Shown here one piece after another: positions 1 to 12,173 of a stretch of DNA of 64,000 bases. Made by a program: the position numbers and the translations under genes. The stretch is from assembly GCF_011075055.1 (NCBI RefSeq), contig NC_058148.1:3119322-3183321 (forward strand). The letters run 5' to 3'. The stretch's first letter is position 1; each line of letters starts with the position of its first letter. Under the pieces are notes generated by a model, which was given only the letters and a program-made list of their open reading frames with translations, made no database searches and was not told where the DNA came from. The stretch comes from Mangifera indica (taxonomy: Eukaryota; Streptophyta; Magnoliopsida; Sapindales; Anacardiaceae).

Positions 1-954
1 AAAATGATTTTTGAAAATTCAGGGGGTAAAATGCGATAAAATTTGATCGACCGAATCAGCTTCCGAATTGTCCAGAAGCCATGTATTTTGGCTTTCAGAA
101 ATTCGGTCAACCGAATTAAATTCGATCGACCAAATTTTGGTTTGAATTTTTCAACGGCTAGTGCCACATAAGCTCCACAGAAGTGCCACATCACATCTGG
201 TTGACCGAATTACATCTGATCGATCGAATTGTGCATTTTCTAAAAAACTAAAACAACTATTTTTTGTGCACAACGGTAACTTTCCTTATTTCCCCTATAT
301 AAACCCAATGGAATTCGTTCGAAAAGAACTTTTGCCACCAAAAAACTTTCATATATTTGAAAGCAAATTAGATTTGAGCTATTCACTTGCAAATTCTCTT
401 CTCTAATCAAAACCCTTGCTTATACACTTTGTAATTTCATTTGTATTGGGTTGTATTAAGCTTTAACTTTCATATACACTCTTGAGAGAGATCATATTTT
501 AATTTCGTATTAAAATTCGTGTTATAAAGGAGTGAGGTTCACTCTTGGAGAGATTAGAAAATTTCTTGTGAGAGAAATTGAGTTTCAACATTTGTAAAGG
601 TTAATAGCACCTTGGAAGCTATTTTGGTTGTGAAGAAAAGCTTGGTTGAGGTTTAGGTCAACCAAGGATTAGTGGAATACTCCAAGGGAGAAAGCTTGGA
701 GGAGTGGACGTAGGCCAGGTTGAGCCGAACCACTATACATCGCGTGTTTGATTTTCTCTTCCCTTAAACTCATACTTTATGTTATGTTATTTTGATTGTA
801 TTGATTATTTGGAATATTTTAGTTATTCTCATAAATTGGATTAAAAATAGGCAACATTCATTGATTTGAATAAATTGCTTTAATTCTCAAATTCGGTAAA
901 GATTGTTTTAAAATTGCCTAATTCACCCCCCCTCTTAGGTCATTCGATCCTACA
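1..954 (+). mobile_element. LTR of SIRE-like copia family A, cut by the window edge
   Basis: The sequence matches the LTRs at 52562-53493 and 61347-62807 almost throughout, in the same orientation. The match starts where the full 3' LTR is at about 61833, so roughly the first 490 bases lie outside the window or are missing. It ends with CCTACA at 954, the same end as the 5' LTR at 53493. A TATATAAA box lies at 296-303. It is clearly more diverged than the other two copies: most GGTCGACC palindromes are mutated here. No primer-binding site follows, so it is a solo LTR, a 3' LTR or a fragment. Confidence 0.85.
296..303 (+). promoter_or_regulatory. TATA box of the family A LTR
   Basis: TATATAAA sits in the same place as the boxes at 52832 and 62152 in the other LTR copies, after a conserved CCCC. 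It would mark the LTR promoter, with transcription starting about 30 bases downstream. Whether this copy is active cannot be seen. Confidence 0.6.
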
Positions 955-1430
955 AAATCTACTTGAAGGGGTAAAACTCGTAAGGTGTAAATGGGCCTTC
1001 GAAAGGAAAGTAGACATGGAAGGTAACATGCATACCTCTAAGGCATGATATAGATTATGACAAAACCTTTTCAATAGTTATAATGTTAAAGTCTATTTAG
1101 ATTTTGCTTGCAATAGTTGCGTACCATAACTATGAAATTTAGCAAATGAATATCAAAATTGCTAACCTGAATGGAAACCTAGAAAAGGATATGTATATGG
1201 CATAACCCGATGGTTTTGTTCTTGATGGATAAGCAAACAAGGTATGTAAGTTACAGAGATCCATCTATTAATTCATACAAGCTTTTAGGAGTTAAAACAT
1301 TAATTTTAATGAAACCATGAGAAAATTTGGATTTATCGAAAATAAAGATGAACTGTGTGTACAAGAAGGTAGTTGGAGCAAAATAGTATTTATAATAATA
1401 TATGTCGATAAGATAAAAGTTTATAGATCA
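955..1430 (+). pseudogene. Copia reverse transcriptase remnant
   Basis: Conceptual translation with several frame changes gives fragments typical of a copia reverse transcriptase: KWAFERK near the start, a piece around FLNGNLEEDIYMAQPDGF with stops, then VCKLQRSIYG and a degraded YVDKI in place of the YVDD box near 1398-1415. Stops and frameshifts are frequent, so it cannot code. The wording is closer to other copia lineages than to the SIRE-like pol at 57000-57600. It therefore appears to be a separate insertion fragment joined to the LTR at 954 without a recognisable boundary. Confidence 0.6.
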
Positions 1431-1559
1431 TATAGATCAGTTAGCATATCCACATCGATTTTTAATGAAGGATAATAAACTAATAGGCTACCATTGTTTT
1501 GTAGTGTTAAATATAATCAATAGAAGATTAGAAGGAGACTACATATTACTTCCACACAT

Positions 1560-2920
1560 TATAAGCTTTCAAAAATCATAGAACATAGAGACTTGGTTCC
1601 TAAAGACCCTAGGACTAATGAGTTAAAAAATAAGGAAGATTACAATAATAAAGATAAGAAATTATTAAGTTTGAATGCCAAAGCGATTAACATTTTGTTT
1701 TGTGCTCTTTATTCTACAAAGTTTAACGAAGTCTCAACTTGTGAATTAACAAAGGAAGTTTGGACTATTCTTCAAACAACACATGAAGGCACAAACTAAA
1801 TAAAAGAATAAAAAATTAAGCGTTTATCTTATGATTATGAGTTATTTGAAATGAAATCGAATGAGAAAAATACTTGAGAGGATCAAACTTGTAAAAAAGA
1901 TCCTTCCATCAATACTAGATTCTTAGAGTATAAAGGTTACAACTATAGAAGAATCCTAAGACCTTAGTAAGATAGAACTAGATGATCTCATAAGTCTCCT
2001 AATTTTATGAAATGAAAATAAAACCCAAATAGGAGAAAACAAAGTATACGAGGGACTTAGCTTTAAAAGTGTTTGATGAAGAAGAAGATAAAAACTTTTC
2101 CATAGATGAGGAGGATATTAGTCTTTTTACGAAGAATATTTAACAAGTTCCTTTCAAGGTCAAGAGGAACAAGGAAAGGAATTTCTTAAAGCCAAGAGAT
2201 CAAGATGATGGTGACAAGAGTAACAATAAAGTTATTTGTTATGAAAGCAAGAAATTGGCTTACATCTATCAAGATTATTCCTTAAAGAGAAGGAAGAAGG
2301 AAAAGAAAGAAAAGAGATTCGAAAAGAAAGTTTTTGTAGTAAGTTAAAGTGGAACTAACAACTCAAGTGATGAGAATGAGCCAAAGAAAAGGAAAGCCAA
2401 CATATGTTTCGTGGCAAAGGGTGATTCGAAGGAAGAGTTAGACAATCACATCTTTTATTCTTTTATTGAACTTTAAGAAGTAATTGATTCACTTGTGGAA
2501 GAATATGAATGCATGCGAACTAAAAACAAATCATTAAGGAAACAATTAGTTATGCATGAAAAATGAATTTGAGACACTTTCACATGATCACAACAAGACA
2601 AAAAAAAAAAAGAATTAAAAGTAATCACAAATGAAAAGATCTTACTATTAAAAGAAATTGAAAGTGCTAAAAATGAAAGTGATGAGTTGAAGAAAAACAC
2701 ATCTAGATTTAATGAAATTTTGGAAAAATTTAAGATAGACACTAAAAAATTAGATGAGATGTTTACATCTAAAAAAGATAGTTTAAACAATGAATGTGTA
2801 GGTTATAATAGGGATAACCACTTTATTATAACTCATAGGCCAACTAAGAAACCACATACATTACTTTTTAGTGTTGTTCCTTATATATATAAAGGGGTGA
2901 GAAAAACAATTCAAATATAA
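1560..2920 (+). pseudogene. Copia gag remnant, family B type
   Basis: A gag-like translation runs from about 1590 (DPRTNELKN, LNAKAINILF) through a degraded zinc knuckle near 2230-2300 (VICYESKK) to a Lys/Glu-rich coiled stretch ending near 2820 (FKIDTKKLDEMF). The same phrases occur on the opposite strand in the family B gag at 10650-12073, for example DPMTNELKN and LNAKTINILF. It is thus an inverted partial copy of that family just outside the left LTR of the main element. Several stops and frame changes make it non-coding. The 164 bases after it, up to 3084, hold nothing I recognise. Confidence 0.7.
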
Positions 2921-3084
2921 AGTTTGAAGAATAATTTTGCACAATGCTATTTGTCTTCATCCCAAATCTTATCTAGGCAAGTAATTTGTTCAGTGGTAAT
3001 TTCTACTTATTCTTTTTTTTTTCTTAGAGTATAACGAATCAACCTAGCTTCTTTTTTATTATGTGAAGTTCTTATTAAACAAGG

Positions 3085-4827
3085 TGTTAAACACTTTTGA
3101 AATGGTTAATATAAACCTAGAGGATGAGTAAATAGGTTCCAAAAATAATTTCTTTCTCAGCAATAAAGATTATGCAAAGAAATAATAAATAGCAGAGTAG
3201 TAATAAATATTAGAGCAAATATCTATAAAGCACTGTAGCAATAAACAATATTAATAGAGTAATCAATACAAAACAACTTAAGCAAATCAACAAATAACCA
3301 ATAAGAATTAAAGAGTTGAGATTTAGAAAAGCTCAATTTTAGAATGGTTTGGAGCTTTCTCTTACAAGCCTCTTACATCCACTTCTCCAATCAAATCGCA
3401 TTAGAGTTTCACTATCTCTTGAAAATTTTCAACACGTAATATATTCAAGATTACGCCCACTACACTAGTTGATATGGGAATACACCTAAGATATTTGATT
3501 ACAAAGAGATAAAGGTATTGAATGTCTCTATAAGGCTGTAAATACAAGCTAAGTGCACTTGGTCTCTCAATGAATAAAAAGAAAGCTTGGTGAGAGTTAC
3601 AGAGAGTTATAGAGAAAATAAAGTCTTTTACGTTTTTTTTTTTTTTTTGGTGTATAAAATGTCTAACCTTTTTCTTTTCAATCCAAGCTCAATTTATAAA
3701 GTTAGGGATGTGTTCCATTGGGATTGAGTTGCTGTCAAAAACCTATTGAAAATTTTGGTGAAAAAGGCCTCAATCAGAGTTACAATAGATAACTTTAAAT
3801 GCACTCAATATGGGCAACAGATCTGTGTCACAAATGGCTTACTTCAATTCTATGTTTAGTATAGAAAATCCAAAACCTTGAATGAGTACATGCCGATGTG
3901 CATGGTTGAAGTTTGAGATTGATTTTACACAAAATAAAGAGGTGCACAACTATACTAGAGTACAACACAGCTATAAAATTTTGAAAAAATGTACGACTAG
4001 GAGAATTTTATACATGTCACAATTTGATTGAATTATATGTCATAGTTAGGAGGTTTGTAGAAACTACATGACAGGAACAAATTTACACATGTCACACCTT
4101 GACTAGTATTCTGTGTCATGGCTAGGACAATTTTTGAGTGCCATAATTAAAACAAATTTGGCAAGGGTGGGACAAGTTCTTAAGCAACAAGCAACCAGGA
4201 CTAGACACATGGCAAGTTGGGAAAGTGGTAGCATAACATCTGGCTTGGATATATGGCATGGTCTAGCTAGAGAGGAAAGTGTTACGACTAGGACACTTTT
4301 TTAAATGTCAAAGTTGAGACATTTAAGGGCTTGGACATATGGCAACGATGTAGTGGATTATACTTACTTGTTTAAACACGTGGCAGTGATATAGTGGATT
4401 GGACTTACTTGCTTACACACGTGGTAGTGATGCATGAAGAGAAAATATCATGGCTAAGACACTTTTTAAGTGTCACGACTGGGACATTTAAGCTCCTATG
4501 ACTTGGACATGTGGTGTGAGGAAGTGACAAGACTTAACAACTTTACACGTGGCAACGTTAGGCAATTTACACATGGAATGAAACCTTTTTTATGTCATGA
4601 CTGGAATGTTATTAGAACATCATGGTTAGACCATTGCTAATTTTATTTCCAGAGCATTGAATAGTTAACACACAACTTGGTCATAGGAAAGGAGCGACAT
4701 TTTCTTATTTCAGATTTATCTACAAATTTCACATTTTGTCTATTTCGTAATGCATTCATGCATTCTTTGAACATGTTAGCATATTTAATTTAAGTTTTTA
4801 TCATCCTCAAAACATCAAGATACAATA
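3085..4827 (-). repeat. 3' LTR of the family B element
   Basis: The plus-strand reading starts TGTTAAACAC and ends near GATACAATA. It aligns along its whole length with 12174-14479, apart from the extra tandem copy present there. It includes a T-rich run at 3635-3650 and, at about 4020-4640, many diverged short repeats built on phrases like GTGTCACGACTGGGACA and ACACGTGGCA. Confidence 0.85.
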
Positions 4828-4840
4828 ATCTCCTTCTTTT
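4828..4840 (-). other. Polypurine tract of the family B element
   Basis: On the minus strand the bases immediately before the 3' LTR read AAAAGAAGGAGAT. The family A element has AAAAAGGGGGAGAT in the same position. The polypurine tract primes plus-strand DNA synthesis in LTR retrotransposons. Confidence 0.6.
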
Positions 4841-5173
4841 TTATTGATGGCGAAAACTTTGTTCAGAAAAAGAAAATATAATGCTAAATGAGAAATTTAA
4901 ATTTGTATCATACTTACTCCCTCTCACTTTGAGCCTAGAAAAAAGAGTTGATAGTGATTCCCTTATATTTCTTTTACTAATTTCTCCCTCTTTTGTTAGC
5001 AATCAAATATCAGTATCAAACAATATTAAACAAAATTAATATGGAATGACAATCAAGTAAAGTAATCAGCATTCAATATCAACATATAATAAACAAGAGT
5101 CAGCATTAAAATATAGCGAAAAATAAGAAACCAAGATTATGAAATGAAAAATGTCATAAGATGAAATGCATGA

Positions 5174-6139
5174 TTATGGATAACGATTCATCCAATCATG
5201 AACTTCTTGTTGAAAGCTCTCGTGATCCTCTTTTAAGCATTGTTGTTCAAGTATAATATGATCTTGCCTTTCATGAATTCTATTCAGACGAAGATGTAGA
5301 GCATAAAACACTTTACTCGTGAAATTCATCATGTTAGAATATTGAATTTGGAATGGGTTCATCATTTCTTAACCTTTCATTTTAGGTCACTTTTTAGCCA
5401 AGGAAATTGATCCTGGAATGTCACGATATGTTGAAAGAACATTTACTTAATACTCAAGAGGAACTTGTTCTTTTTCACCGTCAATAATTCTTTGATGTCT
5501 CGAATGCTAAGCTTTGAATCTATAACCCCTTTGATCAGTGCATTCAATCAATTCCATCTTTATCAAGGATTAAGCTAAAAGAAGGTTCAGAGATATGAAT
5601 TTTATGAGGTATTTTGGATCTTCTGCTGCTACGTTTAATCCAAGTTTTATTGCAAAGAAGGATACAATTATACCAAATTGAATTACATGATCATTAGTTT
5701 TAATGAGGTACAATCAATGGATAAGCCATCAAACAATATGAACTTGAATTCTATGTTGAGTAGCAAACATTAATTGTAAGTGACGAATTGAAACAGATCC
5801 ATTCAAATATATTCAGACATTTAGAGTATAGGTAATTAACCTGTAAAATGCCATATAAACTGAGTTATCCAACTTTCTGGACTTAGAAAGATATGAATCA
5901 TAAATCTCTCAACCTCCTAACTCATTTCAAGCAACATAGTTACTAAAGTTTTCTAGAGCACTCAATATTCCATCACAATCATATTTTTTCAAAAAACTGT
6001 AAAACTCATAAACCAGATTTTTATATATATCAAGTCTCGTGAAAAATATGTTCTTCCATTTCATCTTATTTACTATTTCCATAAACTCATTAGCAATACC
6101 AATATCCTCTGAAATAGGCAAGAATAAACTTCTTCCCAT
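5174..6139 (-). pseudogene. Third ORF (putative plant transposon protein) remnant, family B
   Basis: Two open fragments remain on the minus strand. The upstream one (6139-5927) contains WKNIFF, a Tyr-rich link and LVYEFYSFL, which resembles the W-x-F-x-Y-x-LV-x-EFY-N core of the plant family known as putative plant transposon protein (Pfam Transposase_32, from memory). The downstream one (5365-5174) is hydrophilic and heptad-like, much like the C-terminal coiled stretch of the better preserved ORF3 at 60600-60795. Position after pol and before the polypurine tract agrees with that element. Stops separate the pieces. The role of this protein in copia elements is unproven, and an env-like name sometimes given to such ORFs is not supported here. 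Confidence 0.55.
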
Positions 6140-7416
6140 AAGAATTTTTCTATTCTAATTTCATTCAAACATTCCTTCTATTCATCATTTCCAATAAGGA
6201 TATTATAATATAATCAGAAATTACCTGATTCCTTTGATCTAAGTTGCCTAGTTCTTAAAGCCATGAAGTTGATCACAATACAAAAAAAAAACTTGAATTG
6301 TCATCAACACAAATTCGTGAGAATCGTTATGACTCCAAGAGCAAATCGTGAGAACTTGTTAACAAGAAGCTTTTGTGAATAAATGCAATATGAAGTGAGT
6401 ATACTAGAAGTGTTGTCCTTGTGAGAGTTTTATGAAAAAAAATGGAGCAAACTAGAGCAAAGAAGAAGGAAATGTGTCTCGGCAAGGAGAATGAATAGAA
6501 AATTTTGGGATTTTTAAAAAATAATAATAATAAAGAGTGACATGTGACACTAAATGATAAAAATATAAATATATATAATTTTTTATTTTAAATAAATACA
6601 TAAAGAAACTTTGTCATGGGTGGCACGTTTTGCATGCACACTAGGACACATGAGACCAAAGAAAATAGTTTAAAAAAATAATATATATAAACATCTGTAT
6701 ACATGTGATAGAATAAGATAATAATAATAAAACAATGATAGAATAATATATGTATAAAATAATAAATTCATATAAACATTGTGAATGTCTAAGTTCAGAT
6801 CACATTTAGCCGGCTATGCCAAAAATCGTTTTTAATAAATGCATTTTTCAGAAATTAGCAGAGTTGAATTTTGTCAAACCTAAAACATAAATAGATGACT
6901 GTGCAGGCCAAATAAAATTTTTAAGGACTTTTCAAATTAAGGTTTTCCAAACAATCTCAACAGAAACAAACTTTTAAAAAAAATTTCAATCCAGGTTTTC
7001 CAAACAATCACAACAAAAACAACAGAAACTTTTAAAAAAAATTATAGATTAAGTTCAACAAAGAACAATGTATTGACCAAAATATCTCAAAATCATGAAA
7101 TTTGAATATTTTAATTAAATCAAGGACATTTAATATAATTTGAGATTCGATCAACTTTGAACACAATTTTGAATTGATTTGACTCGAATTTATATTATGC
7201 ATTTATGCTATGTGAATGGAAATGTATTTTCAAATATCACAAAATATCCACATTCATCTTGGCAAACACAAATATTATAAAATCAATCAAGATACCATAC
7301 TAAAGTTAACACAATCAATTAATGAGAACCCTTACTTAATTTGCATTGATCATGCTAAGCTCTCTTTAAATAAAGCAAAAACGATCCTCAAGAGGCTTAG
7401 TAAAAATGTTAACAAG
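6140..7416. other. Family B internal spacer, no gene seen
   Basis: AT-rich DNA between ORF3 and RNase H of the family B element. It holds A-rich runs and short near-repeats such as GGTTTTCCAAACAATC (about 6940 and 6990). I recognise no coding motif. Confidence 0.5.
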
Positions 7417-8900
7417 TTAATAGTTAATGTTAATAAATTCAATTCGAATAATACCCTTATTAACATGATCATGTAAAAAGTGATGTCTAATGTCTATGTG
7501 TTTTGTTCTAGAATAAAAGATAACATTTTTAGAAAGTTGAATGGCACTTGTATTGTCACAAAAGATTAGGATGTTTTTAATTTTAAAACCAAAATCCATA
7601 AGTTATTGTCTCATCCATAAGAGTTATGCACAATAACTAGTCATAGAAACATCTTCAACTTTCATAGTAGATGTTGCCACCAAATTTTATTTTTTTGAAA
7701 ACTAAAGCCACTGAATTTTATTTCTTTGAAAACCAAGGGACAAACATGTTAACTAAAAAATGACAAGTGCCACTTATGTTTTTCCTATCTATTTGATATC
7801 CTCCGAAATCGGTATCTGAAAATGCTTATAGTTAGAATGAAGATCCTTTAGAGTACTATAAACCAACATTTGAGGTACCCTTAAGGTATCTCAAGATTCG
7901 TTTCATGGCATTTAGAAGAGATTCTTTATTATTTGCTTGAAAATGTGCACACATGCATACACTAAACATGATATTAGGCTTATATGCGATTAAATACAAC
8001 AATGCACCTATCATGCTTCTAGATGCTTTGATATAAATACTTTTAGATCCCTCATCTATATCCAATTTTAAGAAGTACTTATGGGAGTAAGTTGCTCCTT
8101 GGCATCTTGTATGTTAAACCTTTTAAAAAGGTCTTTGACATATTTGACTTGGTTGAGCAAAATTTCTTCCTTTGTTTTATTTGAAGTCTTTGGAAGTAAT
8201 TTAGCTCTCTTATCAAGCTATTTTCAAACTCACCCTCTATTATCTCAGAAAAATTTCTATAAAGAGACTTATTAGTAGCGCTAAAGATAATGTCATCAAC
8301 ATAAATTTGAACAAATAAAATGTCTTTCATATGTCTTTCTATAAATAAGGTGGTATCCACCTTTCCTTTTGAAAAACCATTTTCAATCAAGAAAACATTG
8401 AATCTTCCATACCAAGCTTTAAGAGCTTGCTTTAAACCATGTGAAACATTTCTTAATCTAAACACATGGTTTGAAAATTCATGATTTTCGAAATTGTGAA
8501 GTTGTTCAACATAGACTTCTTCTTGAATAAAACCATTTAAAAAAGCACTTTTGACATCCATTTGAAATAATTTGAAATCAAAATGACATGCATATGTAAG
8601 CAACATCCTAATTGCTTCTAGTCTAGCTATGGGTGCATAAGTTTCATCAAAATTAATATCTTTTGCTTAAGAGTACTCTTAAGCAACTAGTTTTGTCTTG
8701 TTTTAAAGAACAATGTCAGACTCATCCATATTGTTTTGATATACCTATTTTGTATCAATGGTGGGATGATTTGTTGGCTTTAGAACTAATTCCTAAGTAA
8801 TGCTTCTCTTAAATTGGTCCAACTCTTCTTGTAATGACAACACCCAACTTTTATCTTTAAGAGCTTCTTCTACCTTTTTGGGCTCCATTTGTGATTAGAA
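7417..8900 (-). pseudogene. Reverse transcriptase-RNase H remnant, family B
   Basis: On the minus strand, fragment 8606-8079 contains the copia reverse transcriptase signatures [18 protein letters not shown] and an intact IYVDDIIF active-site box. Fragment 8065-7856 carries the connection region (MIGALLYL, PNIMFSVC, AMKRILRYLKGT). Fragment 7599-7417 carries the RNase H end ([19 protein letters not shown]). Family A has the same order at 57200-58300. Stops and frame changes between fragments make it a pseudogene. The plus-strand ORFs across this stretch are shadows. Confidence 0.85.
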
Positions 8901-10130
8901 TGCCACAAATTGGCAAGTGTTCCTTAATAAAGTTCTAGTTTTTACTTCTTAGTAGGGTCTCTAATAATCTTTCCTTTTTTCACTTTACTATTCGATATAA
9001 GATTTCTCTTTGTAGTTCTAAGGTTGCATAAGTTCATCCTTTTGATCTTCAACCTCAACTTAATGATCTTCTTTCTCTTCTTTTGGTTGAGATGAGTCCT
9101 TGATTTGTAGATCTTGCATAAGCTTAATGACATCATCTTCACTTTTATTATCTACATACTTAGGAGATTCATCAAATAACATAAGAATAGATTCTTCAAC
9201 TAAAAGAGTTCTCTTGTTGAAGGCTCTATATGCTTTGGATGAGGAACAGTAACAAAGGAAAATTGTTTCATTTGACTTGGCATCAAATTTTCCTAAGTTA
9301 TCCTTACCATTATTTAACACAAAACTTTAAACCCAAAAGGATGAAAATATACAACATTAGGCTTTTTTTAAATTTTGAATAACTCATAAAGAGTTTTCTT
9401 GAGGATTAGCCTAATCATGGCCCTATTTATGATGTAACATAAAGTATTAATAACTTCACCCCGAAAATAGTTAAACAAATCATTTTCACACAACATAGTC
9501 CTAGTCATTTCTACAAGTGTCCTATTTCTTCTCTTAACAACTCTATTTTGTTGAGGGGTCCTAGATGCCAAAAAATTTTGTTCAATGTCATGCTCATTAC
9601 AAAATATTTAAAAATTTGAATTTTCAAACTCTTTTCCATGATCACTTCTAATGCATGAAATTGCATAACATACTTGGTTTTGCAATTTCTAACAAATGGA
9701 ATGAATGCATGTAATGAATCATTTTTATTTGTAAGAAACAAGACATAAGTAAATCTTGAAAAATCATCAACAATTACAAATCAATAATGCTTTCCACCTA
9801 GGCTTGTTGTTTTGGATAGTCTATACAAATCTATATGTAAAATTTGAAGGGGTTTTGAAGTTGAAACAAAATTTTTAGACTTAAAGTAAATTCTTGTTTG
9901 TTTGCCTTTCATGCAAGCGGCACACAGGATCCTTTTTTAAAACTAATTTTGGCAAACCTTTTACTAAGTTTCTTTCTGAAAGCTTTTAAGGAAAATTAAT
10001 GCTTGTATGTCCTAATCTTCTATGTTATAGCCACATGTAAATTAATGGTTGACATATGACATAAGTCTCTGGATGTAATGTCATGCAAGTATATAATGTA
10101 CACATTTAAATGTCCATGGCCAATGAATGC
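8901..10130 (-). pseudogene. Integrase remnant, family B
   Basis: From high to low coordinate the minus strand shows a decayed GAG-pre-integrase zone (about 10130-9900), a broken catalytic core with the phrase TPQQNRVVKRRNRTLVEM (about 9565-9510; the usual catalytic Glu after GVV is read as Lys in this copy), ARTMLCEN-like sequence, and the C-terminal part with NLGKFDAKS and SSSKAYRAFNKRTL (9300-9190). A Lys-rich tail follows. A homologous stretch lies at 62808-64000. Frameshifts and stops are frequent. Confidence 0.8.
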
Positions 10131-10159
10131 AATTGTATTTGTGCTAGCATCTCTTAACA

Positions 10160-10490
10160 TAAAGAATGAAAAATAATCTTGAAACCCTTGTCACACAATT
10201 GACTTATACTAAGTAAATTATGCTTAAGATCTTCAACTAGTAAAACATCACTAATTGAAAAATAAGAGTTACCTATAGTGTCGATGCCAACTACTTTCCT
10301 TTGGAGCTATCTCCAAAGTTGACATTACCTATATCTTTAGCCTTCAAAAAGGAGAATAGACTTCTATCTCCCATCATGTGTCTTAAGCATCCCCTATCTA
10401 AGTACCACTTGCTAGAGGACTTCAAAGAAGATTGCAAGCAAGCATACAAGATAAATTCATCTATTTACGTTTTGGTACCCAAATGGTCTT
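10160..10490 (-). pseudogene. Aspartic protease remnant, family B
   Basis: The minus-strand translation reads KWYLDRGCLRHMMGDRS near 10420-10370, then KGKVVGID and [14 protein letters not shown] sequence toward 10200. This is the copia protease and its downstream linker. The family normally has an Asp-Ser-Gly or Asp-Thr-Gly active site; here the triplet is Asp-Arg-Gly, which should abolish activity. Only this copy can be judged. Confidence 0.7.
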
Positions 10491-10599
10491 TGGTCTAACA
10501 ATATTAATTTTAAGTTTCCCTTTAGGAAACCAAACCTGTTTCACTTTAAAAGATTTGTCATTCCTAATTGGACAATGTTTAATAGTATGCCCAATAAAT

Positions 10600-12110
10600 G
10601 AACAAAATTTTCATTTCATATGTAATGCATGAGGTCTCTTTAAAGGCCTATATGTGTTTATAGCCTAGTCTTTCCTTATTAAGACCACTTCTTTGAGATG
10701 CAAACATCTCCCTTAACCTCTTAGTACCTATTTTGAATTTTTCAAATAATTCATTAGAACTAGATATCTCTTTCTTTAATTCTTCATATTTCTTTTTCAT
10801 GCATGTTAATTTTTTCAAGTATGGATCGTTTTCATTTCTAACAACATCATATTTCTTAGCCAACTCATCATGATCATATACAAGTATATAACGTTCCTTT
10901 TTAATGCAAATTAATTGTTTCTTTAATAATTTATATTTTGCTTCCATGTTTTCATACTCATCTATCAAGGTTTTAAATGCATATTTTAATTCATACAAAG
11001 AGTATAAGTTTTAATTATTTACTTGTCCTCTAAATCACTCTTGGCCATGAAACATATACTGGCCTTTTTTTCCTCTAACTCACTTTTATCACTTGAGTCG
11101 TCTCTTCCACTCCAAGTGGTGGCAAGTACTTTCTTCTTTAATCTCTTCTTCTTTTATCCTTCTTCTTTTATCCTTCTTCTTCTTTCTCAATGAACAACCT
11201 TGGCGAATATAGCCTGGTTTCTTGCATTCATAACATATTTTCTCATTGTTGCTAATTTCGCCATCCTTCTTTGTTCCTCTTTGTCTAGCAAAGCTCTTTC
11301 TTTTATTTTTCTTTAATCTTGATAGAAATTTGCTAAATTTTCTAACAAGGAGACTCACATTATCTTCATTCATGGAGAAATTTCCTTATTTTTCCTTTTC
11401 ATCCATAATCTTCAATACAATATCTTTTTTAGCCTTAACTTTTTCTTCCTTTAGTTTTCTCTTTATTTCATAGGTAAGAAGACTTCCTATAAGCTTGTTC
11501 ATTCTAATCTTGCTAAGATCCTTAGACTCCTCAATAGTTATTACATTTATAGTTCACAAATTCGGTAATGATCTTAAAATCTTATTTACTAATTTGATCA
11601 TCTCAAATCTTTTTCGAAGCCCTTTAAGATCAAGTTGGAAATTGCTTGTACATGTTGGTTATGTTTTCTCCATACTTTATTTTGAATAACTTGTATTCTC
11701 AAAAGAGAAGCTCTATCTTTGATTCTTTAATTTGGTTTGTTCCTTCATATGTGATTTGGGGTATGGTCCAAACTTCTTTAGTGAACTCATAAGCTGATGC
11801 CCTATTAAATTATGTACCATCAAAAGCATAAAACAAAATGTTAATTGTTTTAGCATTTAAGTTCATCATCTTTTCATTCTTATCATTAAAATCCATTTCA
11901 TTTTTCAATTCATTAGTCATAGGGTCTATTAGTACTAAATCACCACATTCAATAATTCTCCATAATTTAAACTCAATGGACCTAACATGAAGCCTCATTC
12001 TAATTTTCCATTTTCTATTGGGTATAATTTGTTCTAGAAAATAAGAGAGGCCTTGTGGTGCATTGCTTTTCAATGAAAATAGGAGTAGGTGTATTAGCTA
12101 TTAAGAAAAA
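10600..12110 (-). pseudogene. Gag remnant, family B
   Basis: Fragments on the minus strand are: 12073-11810, an N-terminal gag zone with DPMTNELKN and LNAKTINILF; 11373-11089, with a single CX2CX4HX4C-like zinc knuckle (CYECKKPGYIRQGC) followed by Lys-rich sequence; and 10998-10648, a strongly charged coiled-coil-like stretch. Family A gag-pol shows the same order (zinc knuckle near residue 303, then a charged coiled coil). The start region lies next to the primer site at 12161. The reading is broken by several frame changes. Confidence 0.8.
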
Positions 12111-12160
12111 AGATTGTTTACTCTAAAAATTGTTAGATATTAATAAAACTAGAGTCCAAA

Positions 12161-12172
12161 CTCTGATACCAA
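12161..12172 (-). other. Primer-binding site, family B
   Basis: The minus strand reads TTGGTATCAGAG directly after the 5' LTR. TGGTATCAGAGC is the usual plant copia primer site, complementary to the 3' end of initiator tRNA-Met. It fixes the LTR boundary at 12174 and the element's direction. Confidence 0.8.
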
Positions 12173-12173
12173 T

